Shown here: positions 1-7,270 of the stretch, piece after piece
Numbering within the stretch: position 1 is the first letter of the stretch
Layout of the letters: the number at the start of each line of letters is the position of its first letter
Origin: a virus
Virus record (IMG/VR): IMGVR_UViG_3300034198_009924
Coordinates: 1 to 21,769 of that record
Direction: 5' to 3' (one strand)
DNA length: 21,769 bases
Program-made: the position numbers and the translations under genes
The notes under the pieces: model-generated
Seen by the model: the letters and a program-made list of their open reading frames with translations, nothing else
Database searches by the model: none
Told to the model about the DNA's origin: nothing

Positions 1-1
1 T

Positions 2-121
2 GTGCCTAGTGCTAGTGAACGAGATGGTACATCGGAAAATTGGAATGTTACTTGTGAGGGTATTATGACTATTGATAGAGATACCTCCACTGCGATAATT
101 AATCCTGTTAGTATCAACTAA
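2..121 (+). CDS. C-terminal end of an unidentified gene, cut by the window edge
   Basis: An open frame runs from the window edge to a TAA at 119-121 and gives 39 residues, including NWNVTCEGIMTIDRD. The true start lies outside the window. It is followed at once by small virion-type genes on the same strand, so a structural role is plausible, but I do not recognise the family. Confidence 0.55.
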   Translation: MPSASERDGTSENWNVTCEGIMTIDRDTSTAIINPVSIN

Positions 122-129
122 ATACTAGT

Positions 130-339
130 ATGGCATCAAGTATAAACGCACAATCAGACGCAACGATAGGCACTCTTACTAAGACAGGAGATGCCACTGG
201 CAATCTTGCGCTTCAAACAATTCGTACACAGGCTTCTGATCGAGTTGCTGTAATCAGTGCATGTACTACGATTGAGCAGCTTGCTGCTTTACCGTCAGTT
301 CAATGGGCAAATGACCCTAATTCAGTTAATAGAGGATAA
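130..339 (+). CDS. small hypothetical protein, probably virion-associated
   Basis: The frame encodes 69 residues (MASSINAQSD...NDPNSVNRG) from an ATG eight bases after the previous stop. Its TAA is followed one base later by the next ATG, typical of a packed phage structural operon. The protein is rich in Ser, Thr, Ala and Gln, with no membrane segment and no motif I recognise. The ribosome site is weak, so translation may be coupled to the gene upstream. The structural role is inferred only from its neighbours. Confidence 0.6.
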   Translation: MASSINAQSDATIGTLTKTGDATGNLALQTIRTQASDRVAVISACTTIEQLAALPSVQWANDPNSVNRG

Positions 340-340
340 T

Positions 341-583
341 ATGTCACTACCACCAACTCCAGTAGGTTATAGTAATTGGAATGCCTACATTGAAGAGCAG
401 GGAGCAATAGTTGCTGCAGCTCAAGGCTTAACTTTACAGGGTAAAGCTAGCGTAAAATTACTCAGTGTTGCTACTCCTGGAAGAATAGATCCAACCAGTA
501 CTGATTACATGATATACAACGTATTTGATACGTGGGCAAACATTACAGTTTCTCCTATCGTAGGCAGACCATGGCGATTGTAG
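341..583 (+). CDS. small hypothetical protein, probably virion-associated
   Basis: I start this gene at ATG 341 because AGAGG (331-335) sits just upstream and the start abuts the previous stop. A longer in-frame start at 257 would lie inside the previous gene and has no support. The 80-residue product begins MSLPPTPVGYSNWNAYIEEQ and ends VSPIVGRPWRL. It has no membrane segment and no motif I recognise. Its position between small structural-type genes and the Hint gene suggests a virion or assembly role, which is inference. Confidence 0.65.
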   Translation: MSLPPTPVGYSNWNAYIEEQGAIVAAAQGLTLQGKASVKLLSVATPGRIDPTSTDYMIYNVFDTWANITVSPIVGRPWRL

Positions 584-604
584 TTTGTGATAATGAGGCG
601 ATAA

Positions 605-1669
605 ATGTCAATAATAATTGAAGGTGGAATTACAATTGGACCTGGAATTAATATTATTCCAGAAATATCTACAATCCCCGAATTAATCATTACGGCTAAT
701 ACTCTTTATAATGGACAACAAGCTGGGTCAGTGACGTATGATATTACCAATACCGGTAACAATCCTATATTAGAAAGTGGTATCTTAGTGTCATTAGGCA
801 CACCGAATTATGATAGCAGTGTTAATTTCTGTACTAATCAAGGTGCATCTAACGCTCGATATGTACTACAAACCACCAATTTCCCCACGCAAAATACATG
901 CGGTTTCCCGACACAAACGAATCAATTTGGTAGTTATACACAATGGATCGGTGCTAGTTACGGGGTATTAGGCGACACTGTCATGGTAGTAGCTTATGCA
1001 ATTAATTCTGTCGGCGTGGCTTATTCAGCTCCGATTACTTGGAATGTCGGGATTTGTTTGGTAGAAGGTACATTAATTACTCTATCTGATAACACGACTA
1101 AAGTAATTGAAGATATAATGATGACAGACAAGATTACTGTTTGGGATTTCGATAACGGAGTCATTACATCAGCGTTGCCTCTGTGGATTAAGAAAACTGA
1201 AACTTCTACTCAATACAATTTATTGACTTTCAGCGACGGATCCACTCTCAAAACCGTCAGTCAGCATCGTATTTTTAATAAAGAAGCGGGTGCATTCACG
1301 TATCCAATGACAGAAGCAACTCCTATTGGCACGACCACGATTAATGTTCATGGAGAAGAAATTACATTAGTTGATAAATGTATTATTATTGATACTGTTA
1401 ATTATTATAATGTCATTACTGATTATCATTTAAATTTATACGCAGACGGGATTTTAACTTCGATGCGATACAACAATGTTTATCCAATTGTCGATATGAA
1501 ATACGTTAAAGATAATCGAGTATTAAGATCGATTGTCGAGTTTAGTGACGCTGACATTGCTCAACGATGGGTCGATGGATTACGTCTGACAGAACAAATT
1601 ATTCCATTATCAGATATTAAACTCTACGTAGATCGTCTAGAACGAAATGAAAACGTCATATCTCGCTAA
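605..1669 (+). CDS. Ig/FN3-like virion protein with a Hint (hedgehog/intein) domain
   Basis: The product has 354 residues. Residues 1-150 look like a beta-sandwich. The stretch MVVAYAINSVGVAYSAPITW is typical of the last strands of FN3-like domains, whose family pattern is YYVRAYATNSxGTAYG. A Hint fold follows: Cys151 opens GICLVEGTLITLSD, a block-B-like histidine lies in VSQHRIF, and YHLNLYADGILT at about 274-285 closes it. About 69 residues of unknown function remain (to NENVISR). Hint domains catalyse an N-to-S acyl shift at the leading Cys, causing cleavage or ligation of the upstream segment. The usual terminal His-Asn of splicing inteins is absent after the last Hint strand, so cleavage without splicing, or an inactive domain, is more likely. 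Neighbours are virion-type genes, so processing of a surface or tail protein is the best inference. Confidence 0.75.
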   Translation: MSIIIEGGITIGPGINIIPEISTIPELIITANTLYNGQQAGSVTYDITNTGNNPILESGILVSLGTPNYDSSVNFCTNQGASNARYVLQTTNFPTQNTCGFPTQTNQFGSYTQWIGASYGVLGDTVMVVAYAINSVGVAYSAPITWNVGICLVEGTLITLSDNTTKVIEDIMMTDKITVWDFDNGVITSALPLWIKKTETSTQYNLLTFSDGSTLKTVSQHRIFNKEAGAFTYPMTEATPIGTTTINVHGEEITLVDKCIIIDTVNYYNVITDYHLNLYADGILTSMRYNNVYPIVDMKYVKDNRVLRSIVEFSDADIAQRWVDGLRLTEQIIPLSDIKLYVDRLERNENVISR

Positions 1670-1683
1670 TTTTTAGCATAAAC

Positions 1684-1691
1684 GATAAATA
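1684..1691 (+). promoter_or_regulatory. T4-type late promoter element GATAAATA
   Basis: GATAAATA matches the T4-like late promoter core (TATAAATA in T4, NATAAATA in cyanomyophages). It lies 44 bases before the start of the virion gene at 1736, and the same element stands at the same distance from a hairpin in front of the paralogous gene at 2263. In T4, transcription begins about six bases after this box. Confidence 0.65.
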
Positions 1692-1697
1692 CATTTA

Positions 1698-1713
1698 GAG
1701 ATAGAAATATCTC
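1698..1713 (+). promoter_or_regulatory. 5' leader hairpin, GAGATA-GAAA-TATCTC
   Basis: A six-base-pair stem with a GAAA tetraloop starts six bases after the GATAAATA box, so it would sit at the extreme 5' end of the transcript. It is followed by AAAGGAGATTTACAA and the ATG at 1736. The paralogous gene at 2263 has the same arrangement, with one compensatory pair change (A-T to G-C). Possible roles are mRNA stabilisation or translational control. Confidence 0.6.
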
Positions 1714-1735
1714 ATAACACAAAGGAGATTTACAA

Positions 1736-2146
1736 ATGGCACAATTCCCAAAAATTAATGGTGATTATCAACCAGTTATGAACGTAGACAGTGGCTCATA
1801 CGTTAATCAGTACCCAACTGCTAATGCAGTAGTAAGTGGCTTAACAGTTCAGCCAGCAGGTCCATTCTTGGCATTCTACACAGTTACCGCCGCCGGCGCT
1901 CTTACTGGAACTCAAGTTGGTCTAGCTATTCAGGCTACAGAGCAATTAGCAACTGTAATGGTTTATGAGTATATTGATACAACAAATGATACATTAGCTA
2001 TGGCTGTGTACCCAATTAATGCATGGACTACAACTAATCTACAAGCTAACATTCGTGCAACTTTAACTGCGGCTGGAGTTGCTAATAACGTGACTGTAAC
2101 AGCAACTGCTACTTTCACTGGTGATACATACCCACCAACGTCGTAA
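1736..2146 (+). CDS. virion protein, short paralogue without Ig domains
   Basis: The 136-residue product (MAQFPKINGDYQPVMN...) is rich in Ala, Thr and Val, with no membrane segment, and looks like an all-beta structural protein. By eye it is about two-thirds identical to residues 1-136 of the gene at 2263. Shared segments include VQPAGPFLAFYTVTAAG, YPINAWTTT and FTGDTYPP. It stops two residues after TYPP, where its paralogue continues into two FN3 domains. A strong ribosome site (AAAGGAG, 1721-1727), a late promoter and its own leader suggest high late expression, as for capsid decoration or tail proteins. The exact virion part is unknown. Confidence is high for the gene and moderate for the role. 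Confidence 0.85.
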   Translation: MAQFPKINGDYQPVMNVDSGSYVNQYPTANAVVSGLTVQPAGPFLAFYTVTAAGALTGTQVGLAIQATEQLATVMVYEYIDTTNDTLAMAVYPINAWTTTNLQANIRATLTAAGVANNVTVTATATFTGDTYPPTS

Positions 2147-2174
2147 TTTTATGTTGTAGTGGTAAAATGGTACT

Positions 2175-2203
2175 AAAATATGAGCGCAAGACGCTCATAT
2201 TTT
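2175..2203 (+). terminator. hairpin terminator between the paralogous virion genes
   Basis: A perfect 12-base inverted repeat (AAAATATGAGCG, loop CAAGA, CGCTCATATTTT) lies 28 bases after the stop at 2146. Its A/T-flanked symmetric form gives a U-rich 3' side, so it could terminate in either direction. It precedes the late promoter of the next gene. Confidence 0.8.
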
Positions 2204-2212
2204 ATGGCTATT

Positions 2213-2220
2213 GATAAATA
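2213..2220 (+). promoter_or_regulatory. T4-type late promoter element GATAAATA
   Basis: This is identical to the box at 1684-1691 and lies just after the terminator at 2175-2203. The spacing to the following leader hairpin is also six bases. It would drive the FN3-carrying virion protein at 2263. Confidence 0.65.
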
Positions 2221-2226
2221 AGAATA

Positions 2227-2241
2227 GAGGTAAAATACCTC
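2227..2241 (+). promoter_or_regulatory. 5' leader hairpin, GAGGTA-AAA-TACCTC
   Basis: The six-base-pair stem is the counterpart of the one at 1698-1713, with the fourth pair changed from A-T to G-C on both arms and the loop shortened to AAA. It is followed by TAGGAGATTTAAA and the ATG at 2263. Conservation of the pairing despite base change supports a real RNA structure. Confidence 0.6.
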
Positions 2242-2262
2242 ACTTAAAATAGGAGATTTAAA

Positions 2263-3216
2263 ATGGCACAATTCCCAAGAGTCAATGGTGACTATCTACC
2301 AGTATTAAACAACAGTAGCGGTTCGTATGTTAATAGTGGAGCAAATGCAGTTCAAAGTAACGCATCGGTTCAACCAGCAGGTCCGTTCTTAGCATTTTAC
2401 ACAGTTACAGCGGCAGGTCCATTGACTGGTACGCAAGTTGGTGTTGCTCTTCAAGCAACTGCTCAACTAGCAACAATTCATATATATGAATATTACAATG
2501 CAGCTAATGATTCATTGGCAATGGCAATTTACCCAATCAATGCATGGACTACAACTAGTTTACAAGCTAACATTCGTGCTGCATTGACAGCCGCTAGTGT
2601 TGCTAACGCAGTTACAGTTACTGCTCAAGCATTGTTCACTGGTGATACATATCCACCAGTAGCAGCATTAGTACCTAATGCTCCAACAATTGGAACAGCA
2701 ACTGCATTAAGCGCAACAACAGCTAATGTAACATTTACTCCAGAATATGATGGCGGATCAGCAATCACTTCGTTTACTGCAACAAGTACACCAGGATCAT
2801 TAACTGCTACTGGAGCAAGTTCGCCGTTGACAGTTACTGGTTTAACAACAGGAACAGCATATACATTTGCAGTTACTGCAACTAATAGTGTTGGTACAGG
2901 TGTCGCTTCTACAGCAAGTAACTCAGTCACAACATGGGCAGTTCCAGGAGCTCCAACAGTTGGAACCGCCACTCAGACTGGTCAGACAACAGCCACATTA
3001 GCATTTACTGCTGGCACAACAGGTGGAACACCTATTACGTCTTATACTGTTACATCAACACCTCCAGGTGGAGTTGCCGCGGCCGGTACAACATCACCAT
3101 TGTCAATCACTGGTTTGACAGCAGCCACTTCGTACACGTTTGTAGTTAAAGCGGTCAACGCGGTCGGAGCAGGAGCAAATTCTGCAGCAAGTAACTCAAT
3201 TACAACAGCTAGTTAA
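2263..3216 (+). CDS. virion protein with two C-terminal FN3/Ig-like domains
   Basis: The product has 317 residues. Residues 1-136 are a paralogue of the protein at 1736 (MAQFPRVNGDYLPVLN..., FLAFYTVTAAG, YPINAWTTTSLQ). Two fibronectin-III-like domains follow, about 137-225 (APTIGTATALS ... YTFAVTATNSVGTG) and 226-317 (APTVGTATQTG ... YTFVVKAVNAVGAG). Each contains the classic SPLTVTGLTTGT/SPLSITGLTAAT and YTFxVxAxNxVG strands. Ig-like extensions of this kind on phage capsid, tail or decoration proteins are thought to bind carbohydrate or host surfaces weakly. The gene has its own terminator-isolated unit with a late promoter, leader hairpin and strong ribosome site (TAGGAG), and it ends at a strong terminator. 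Confidence 0.88.
   Translation: MAQFPRVNGDYLPVLNNSSGSYVNSGANAVQSNASVQPAGPFLAFYTVTAAGPLTGTQVGVALQATAQLATIHIYEYYNAANDSLAMAIYPINAWTTTSLQANIRAALTAASVANAVTVTAQALFTGDTYPPVAALVPNAPTIGTATALSATTANVTFTPEYDGGSAITSFTATSTPGSLTATGASSPLTVTGLTTGTAYTFAVTATNSVGTGVASTASNSVTTWAVPGAPTVGTATQTGQTTATLAFTAGTTGGTPITSYTVTSTPPGGVAAAGTTSPLSITGLTAATSYTFVVKAVNAVGAGANSAASNSITTAS
2671..3213 (+). repeat. tandem FN3 domain repeat inside the virion protein gene
   Basis: Two tandem coding repeats of about 270 bases each (2671-2937 and 2938-3213) encode the two FN3 domains. They share APT(I/V)GTAT at the start and YTF(A/V)V(T/K)A(T/V)N(S/A)VG near the end. They have diverged enough that this is a protein-level repeat, not a recent DNA duplication. 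Confidence 0.75.
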
Positions 3217-3242
3217 TCTTTTATTAGATAATTGTAGTAAAT

Positions 3243-3270
3243 TAAAACGGGAACTTAGGTTCCCGTTTTA
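3243..3270 (+). terminator. rho-independent terminator after the FN3 virion gene
   Basis: A 12-base-pair inverted repeat, TAAAACGGGAAC and GTTCCCGTTTTA with a TTAG loop, runs directly into TTTATTT. The GC core with an A tract before and a T tract after is a textbook terminator. It separates the virion genes from the ribonucleotide reductase region. Confidence 0.88.
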
Positions 3271-3305
3271 TTTCAGAAAGATTACTAGTATGATAAGTAT
3301 CATGT

Positions 3306-3743
3306 ATGAATATTTTTCAAAGCACGTATGAGCATAGATTAAGAGATTGGAAACAATTACGAACTAACATTAAGTCACTTACATTAGATCAACAATGTAT
3401 AGAAATTGATAAATGGTGGCAAGCAGTACCATTTGTCAATCATCACTTATCGTGGACTGATTCTGTTAACTGGCCAGACCCATGGACTCTATTGTCCGAA
3501 AATATATATTGTCCATTGACACGAGCAGTGGGAATGTGTTATACTCTACTTCTCAATGACATTGATTCAATTGAGTTAGCATTAGCAAGAGACGAATCGT
3601 GTGAAGATCATTACTTAGTATTAGTAGATAAACCAAAATATATACTTAATTATCATCCAAACACGGTGATAAGTAATGTACTAACCAGTTTCGAAATCCT
3701 CAATTCCAAGTCATTGGAATCTATTAAAAATAAAATAAAGTGA
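3306..3743 (+). CDS. conserved-looking hypothetical protein upstream of nrdA
   Basis: The 145-residue product starts at ATG 3306 and ends three bases before nrdA, so the two are very likely co-transcribed. It is soluble and rich in Trp and His, with a WPDPWTLLSENIYC segment followed by TRAVGMCYTLLL and then DHYLVLVDKPKYILNYHP. I have the impression that proteins with the WPDPW segment are widespread in T4-like marine phages, but I cannot name a function. A Cys followed later by a His in a beta-strand context could fit a transglutaminase- or papain-like fold, which is speculation only. A 14-base palindrome (ATGATA-AG-TATCAT, 3290-3303) lies just before the start. Confidence 0.7.
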   Translation: MNIFQSTYEHRLRDWKQLRTNIKSLTLDQQCIEIDKWWQAVPFVNHHLSWTDSVNWPDPWTLLSENIYCPLTRAVGMCYTLLLNDIDSIELALARDESCEDHYLVLVDKPKYILNYHPNTVISNVLTSFEILNSKSLESIKNKIK

Positions 3744-3746
3744 GCT

Positions 3747-6092
3747 ATGAACCAAATTAATGTTATTAAACGTAGTGGAGTAAAAGTCCCCTTAGATATC
3801 TCAAAGATACAAAGACAGGTAAAATATTGCTGTACTGGAATTGATAATGTAAGTCCTAGTATGATAGAATTAAAAGCACAAATTCAATTTGCAGATGGAA
3901 TGTCAACTGAAACTATCGATCAATTGCTACTTAAAGCTATGGTTGATTTGATCGACGAAGAAGAAAATCCCGAAATCAACAATGTAAATTATCAATACGT
4001 AGCTGGTAGACAGCGAGTATCGATGCTTAGAAAAGAAGTTTACAATCAATATAATCCTCCAAAATTACATGACATTGTAAAGAAGAATGTCGAATCAGGA
4101 ATGTATACTGATGAATTACTAGAATGGTATACAGAAGATGAATGGAATATCATAGAATTATTAATTGATCATAACAAAGACGAAGATTATGGATTTGCTG
4201 CCATTGCTCAGTTATGTGAAAAGTATCTAGTACAGAATCGTAGTACTGGACACATTTATGAAACTCCACAGATTAGATATGCTATTGCTGCTGCTACTGC
4301 ATTTCACAATGAAAACCCACTAAAGAGATTAAAATATGTTAAAGACTATTATGAATGTGCTAGTGACGGTCATTTTACTCTGGCTACTCCTGTATTGGCC
4401 GGACTCGGAACAACTACTAAGCAGTTTTCGAGTTGCGTCCTTATCAGTGCTGATGATACTTTGGATTCGATTTTTGCCTCAGGCGAAATGATGGCAAAAT
4501 ATGCTAGCAAACGTGCTGGCATTGGATTGGAAATTGGTCGTCTTAGACCAGTAGGCTCTCCAATTCGTAATGGAGAAATCAAACATACAGGATTGATTCC
4601 ATTCTTAAAAAAATGGTTTGGCGATCTACGTAGTTGTAGTCAAGGTGGCATTCGTAATGCATCATGTACAGTCACTCTGCCAATATGGCACTTTCAATTT
4701 GAAGATGTGATTGTTCTAAAGAACAATCAAGGCACAGATGAAACTCGTGTTCGTCAAATGGATTACAGCATAGTTATTTCTAAAATGTTTTGGCGTCGTT
4801 ATAAAAACGATGAAACAATCACTCTATTTGATCCACATGAAGTTCCAGATTTATATGAAGCTTACTATCGTGATTCGAAATTGTTTGAGCAATTATACAC
4901 TAAGTATGAAAAGCGTACTGACATTAAAAAGAAAGTAATGTCTGCTGATGATATGTTCAAGAAGTACATTCTTAAAGAACGTACTGACACTGGTCGTATT
5001 TACATTGTAAATATTGACAATGTGATTAATCAGGGTTCATTCGACTGTTTAGTTGATCCTATCTATCAAAGTAATTTATGTCAAGAGATTTTACTACCAA
5101 CTAGACCGTTTCAGCGTTTAGAAGATGAGAAAGGTAGAATTGCTTTATGTACTTTAGGTAGTATTAATTGGGGAGCATTTCGTAATCCACAAGAAATGCG
5201 CAAGGCATGTAGAGTATTGGTTCGTAGTCTGAGTAATTTATTAGGATATCAAGACTTTTTGTCAATACAAAGCTTCTTAGCTAATAAAGAATTTGAGCCA
5301 TTGGGCGTAGGCATTACTAATTTAGCATACTGGCATGCCAAGAAAAATCTTAAATATGGAACTCCAGAGGCATTAGCTGAGGTTAAACGTTGGATGGAGC
5401 ATCAAGCATACTATCTAACAGAGGCTAGCATAGAACTAGCAGAAGAGCGTGGATCATGTGAATTGAGTAGTAGAACATGGTATGGTAAAGGTGTATTCCC
5501 GTGGGAGCGTAGAGCAGAAGGCAGCAATGAACTTACTGATTTTACTCCATCGTTAGATTGGGAGCCACTACGAGAAAGATTGCTAGTATCTGGCATTCGT
5601 AATGCTACACTAATGGCTATTGCTCCAGTAGAATCATCTTCAGTTGTATTGAATTCTACAAACGGTATTGAGTTTCCAATGGAATTGATATCGGTCAAAG
5701 AATCAAAAGCAGGTTCATTCGTTCAAGTTGTACCTGAGTACAAACGATTGAAGAATCGCTATCAACTAATGTGGGATCAGAAAGATTGTATAGACTATCT
5801 AAAGACCGCTGCTGTATTAGCCGTATATATAGATCAAAGTATTAGCACTAATACGTTTTATAACCCCGCTAACTATGCTGATGTTGATCCAGAAAAAGAT
5901 CGTAAAGTTCCAGGCACATTGATCGTTAACAATTTAATGATGGGCACACATTGGGGACTAAAGAGTTTCTATTATAGTCTTGTAAATAAAGTAGGTAGTA
6001 AAGATGTAGCAGAAGAAGCACCTGCTAGTAACGTAATCGCATTCTCTTCAATAATCGAAGAAGATGAAAGTTGCGAAGCATGTAAATTATAA
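3747..6092 (+). CDS. nrdA: class Ia ribonucleotide reductase, alpha (large) subunit
   Basis: The 781-residue enzyme reduces ribonucleoside diphosphates to deoxy forms to supply phage DNA synthesis. The N-terminal region (INVIKRSGVKVPLDISKIQ) resembles an ATP-cone, the allosteric activity site. The catalytic residues are present: Cys230 in QFSSCVL and Cys468 in CTLGSINWG form the reducible pair, and Cys445 with Glu447 in SNLCQEI carry the thiyl radical chemistry. Spacings match E. coli NrdA (C225, C439, C462) almost exactly. Tyr742-Tyr743 fit the radical-transfer pair. The C-terminal tail ends in CEACKL with the shuttle cysteines 776 and 779, the probable target of the glutaredoxin at 7876. 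There is no intein or intron. It is followed eight bases later by nrdB, with ribosome site AAGGA. Confidence 0.97.
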   Translation: MNQINVIKRSGVKVPLDISKIQRQVKYCCTGIDNVSPSMIELKAQIQFADGMSTETIDQLLLKAMVDLIDEEENPEINNVNYQYVAGRQRVSMLRKEVYNQYNPPKLHDIVKKNVESGMYTDELLEWYTEDEWNIIELLIDHNKDEDYGFAAIAQLCEKYLVQNRSTGHIYETPQIRYAIAAATAFHNENPLKRLKYVKDYYECASDGHFTLATPVLAGLGTTTKQFSSCVLISADDTLDSIFASGEMMAKYASKRAGIGLEIGRLRPVGSPIRNGEIKHTGLIPFLKKWFGDLRSCSQGGIRNASCTVTLPIWHFQFEDVIVLKNNQGTDETRVRQMDYSIVISKMFWRRYKNDETITLFDPHEVPDLYEAYYRDSKLFEQLYTKYEKRTDIKKKVMSADDMFKKYILKERTDTGRIYIVNIDNVINQGSFDCLVDPIYQSNLCQEILLPTRPFQRLEDEKGRIALCTLGSINWGAFRNPQEMRKACRVLVRSLSNLLGYQDFLSIQSFLANKEFEPLGVGITNLAYWHAKKNLKYGTPEALAEVKRWMEHQAYYLTEASIELAEERGSCELSSRTWYGKGVFPWERRAEGSNELTDFTPSLDWEPLRERLLVSGIRNATLMAIAPVESSSVVLNSTNGIEFPMELISVKESKAGSFVQVVPEYKRLKNRYQLMWDQKDCIDYLKTAAVLAVYIDQSISTNTFYNPANYADVDPEKDRKVPGTLIVNNLMMGTHWGLKSFYYSLVNKVGSKDVAEEAPASNVIAFSSIIEEDESCEACKL

Positions 6093-6100
6093 GGATAACA

Positions 6101-7204
6101 ATGAGTAAATATCAATACGATTTATCAAAGCAAACCAACTATCTAAGCAGAACAATGTTTCTGGATCCTGCTGGACCAGTTACTGTTCAACGCTATGAAG
6201 AAGTTAAGTATCAGAAATTACAAAAGTATGAAAAGTTGGCTCGTGGATTCTTCTGGGTTCCAGAAGAAATTAGCTTGACTAAAGATAAGATGGATCACAG
6301 AGATGCCAGTGATGCTATAAAACACATTTTCACTTCGAATCTATTACGACAAACTGCGCTTGACAGTATTCAAGGCAGAGCACCAGCACAAATATTTGGA
6401 CCAGTTATTTCTATTCCGGAGTTAGAATCATTGGTCAGTAACTGGAGTTTTTTCGAAACGAATATTCATAGTGCGAGTTATAGTCATATCATTCGTAACG
6501 TCTATGGTGTGCCTAAAGAAGAATTTAATAAGATTCACGATACAAAAGAAATCGTCGAAATGGCTGCTAGTATCGGAAAATACTATGACAACTTGCATAG
6601 TATAAACAGTCTTAAGCAAACCAGTCCCGAGTTAGTTACAGAGAAAGAACATATCAAAGCTATATGGTTAGCTCTACATGCATCATATGCTCTAGAAGCA
6701 TTTAGATTCATGGTATCATTCGCTACCGCACTGGCAATGGTCGAGAACAAGATTTACATTGGAAACGGTAATATCATTTCTCTTATTCTACAAGACGAGA
6801 TTCTTCATCGAGATTGGACAGCCTGGATTATTAATCAAGTTGTCAAAGAAGATTTACGATTTGCTGCTATCGTTGAAGAATGCCGAGACGAAGTGTATTC
6901 AATTTATGAAGAAGTTATCGCTGAAGAAAAACGTTGGGCGCATTACTTGTTTATTAAGGGTGTAGTAATTGGATTGAACGCCGATATTCTATGTGACTTT
7001 ATGGACTGGACTGCATTTCAAGCATTGAAAGAAATTGGAATTAAATATGTAGGACAATCTCCTAAATCAAATCCTATTCCATGGTTTAATAAGCATATCA
7101 ACATTAATAAAAAACAAGTCGCTCTTCAAGAAACCGAAAGCACTAATTATGTGATCGGGTTAATGAGTGACAATGTCGATAAGAATTTATTACCTAGCAT
7201 TTAA
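6101..7204 (+). CDS. nrdB: class Ia ribonucleotide reductase, beta (small) subunit
   Basis: The 367-residue subunit holds the diiron-tyrosyl radical that drives NrdA. Visible ligand positions are Asp88 (TALDSIQGR), Glu119 and His123 (FFETNIHSASYSHIIRN), Glu199 (ALEAFRF), and Glu233 with His236 (DEILHRDW). Tyr127 sits four residues after His123, as the radical Tyr122 follows His118 in E. coli. The first Glu-His pair is spaced ExxxH, not the ExxH of E. coli (ETIH), so the ligand geometry deserves a check. Length is normal for the family. The gene is coupled to nrdA by an eight-base gap with AAGGA before ATG. The palindrome and promoter at 7221-7250 follow its stop. Confidence 0.96.
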   Translation: MSKYQYDLSKQTNYLSRTMFLDPAGPVTVQRYEEVKYQKLQKYEKLARGFFWVPEEISLTKDKMDHRDASDAIKHIFTSNLLRQTALDSIQGRAPAQIFGPVISIPELESLVSNWSFFETNIHSASYSHIIRNVYGVPKEEFNKIHDTKEIVEMAASIGKYYDNLHSINSLKQTSPELVTEKEHIKAIWLALHASYALEAFRFMVSFATALAMVENKIYIGNGNIISLILQDEILHRDWTAWIINQVVKEDLRFAAIVEECRDEVYSIYEEVIAEEKRWAHYLFIKGVVIGLNADILCDFMDWTAFQALKEIGIKYVGQSPKSNPIPWFNKHININKKQVALQETESTNYVIGLMSDNVDKNLLPSI

Positions 7205-7220
7205 TTAGTTATCCAAAATC

Positions 7221-7253
7221 CTTGACTTACTATAGTAAGTCAAGTATACTTAC
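7221..7253 (+). promoter_or_regulatory. sigma70-type promoter overlapping a 24-base palindrome
   Basis: TTGACT (7222-7227) and TATACT (7245-7250) are separated by exactly 17 bases, close to the sigma70 consensus. A perfect palindrome covers 7221-7244: arms CTTGACTTAC and GTAAGTCAAG around TATA. The -35 box lies inside its left arm. A third half-site, ACTTAC, at 7248-7253 overlaps the -10 box, so GTAAGT (7235-7240) could pair on either side. This could be an operator, or a hairpin that ends nrdB transcripts. It lacks a long T tract directly after the stem. Confidence 0.7.
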
Positions 7254-7270
7254 GTTTTAAGGAAAATATT

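Noticed and set aside
257-340. Longer start for the gene at 341-583
   Set aside because: It would overlap the upstream gene by 83 bases and has no ribosome site, while ATG 341 has AGAGG and abuts the previous stop.
605-1669. A splicing intein in the Hint gene
   Set aside because: There is no terminal His-Asn at the end of the Hint region and the flanking parts do not join into a recognisable single domain, so splicing is not supported.
2625-2972. Minus-strand open frame opposite the FN3 gene
   Set aside because: It is a mirror of a low-complexity Ala/Thr/Val coding region with a clear plus-strand product and signals. There is no ribosome site.
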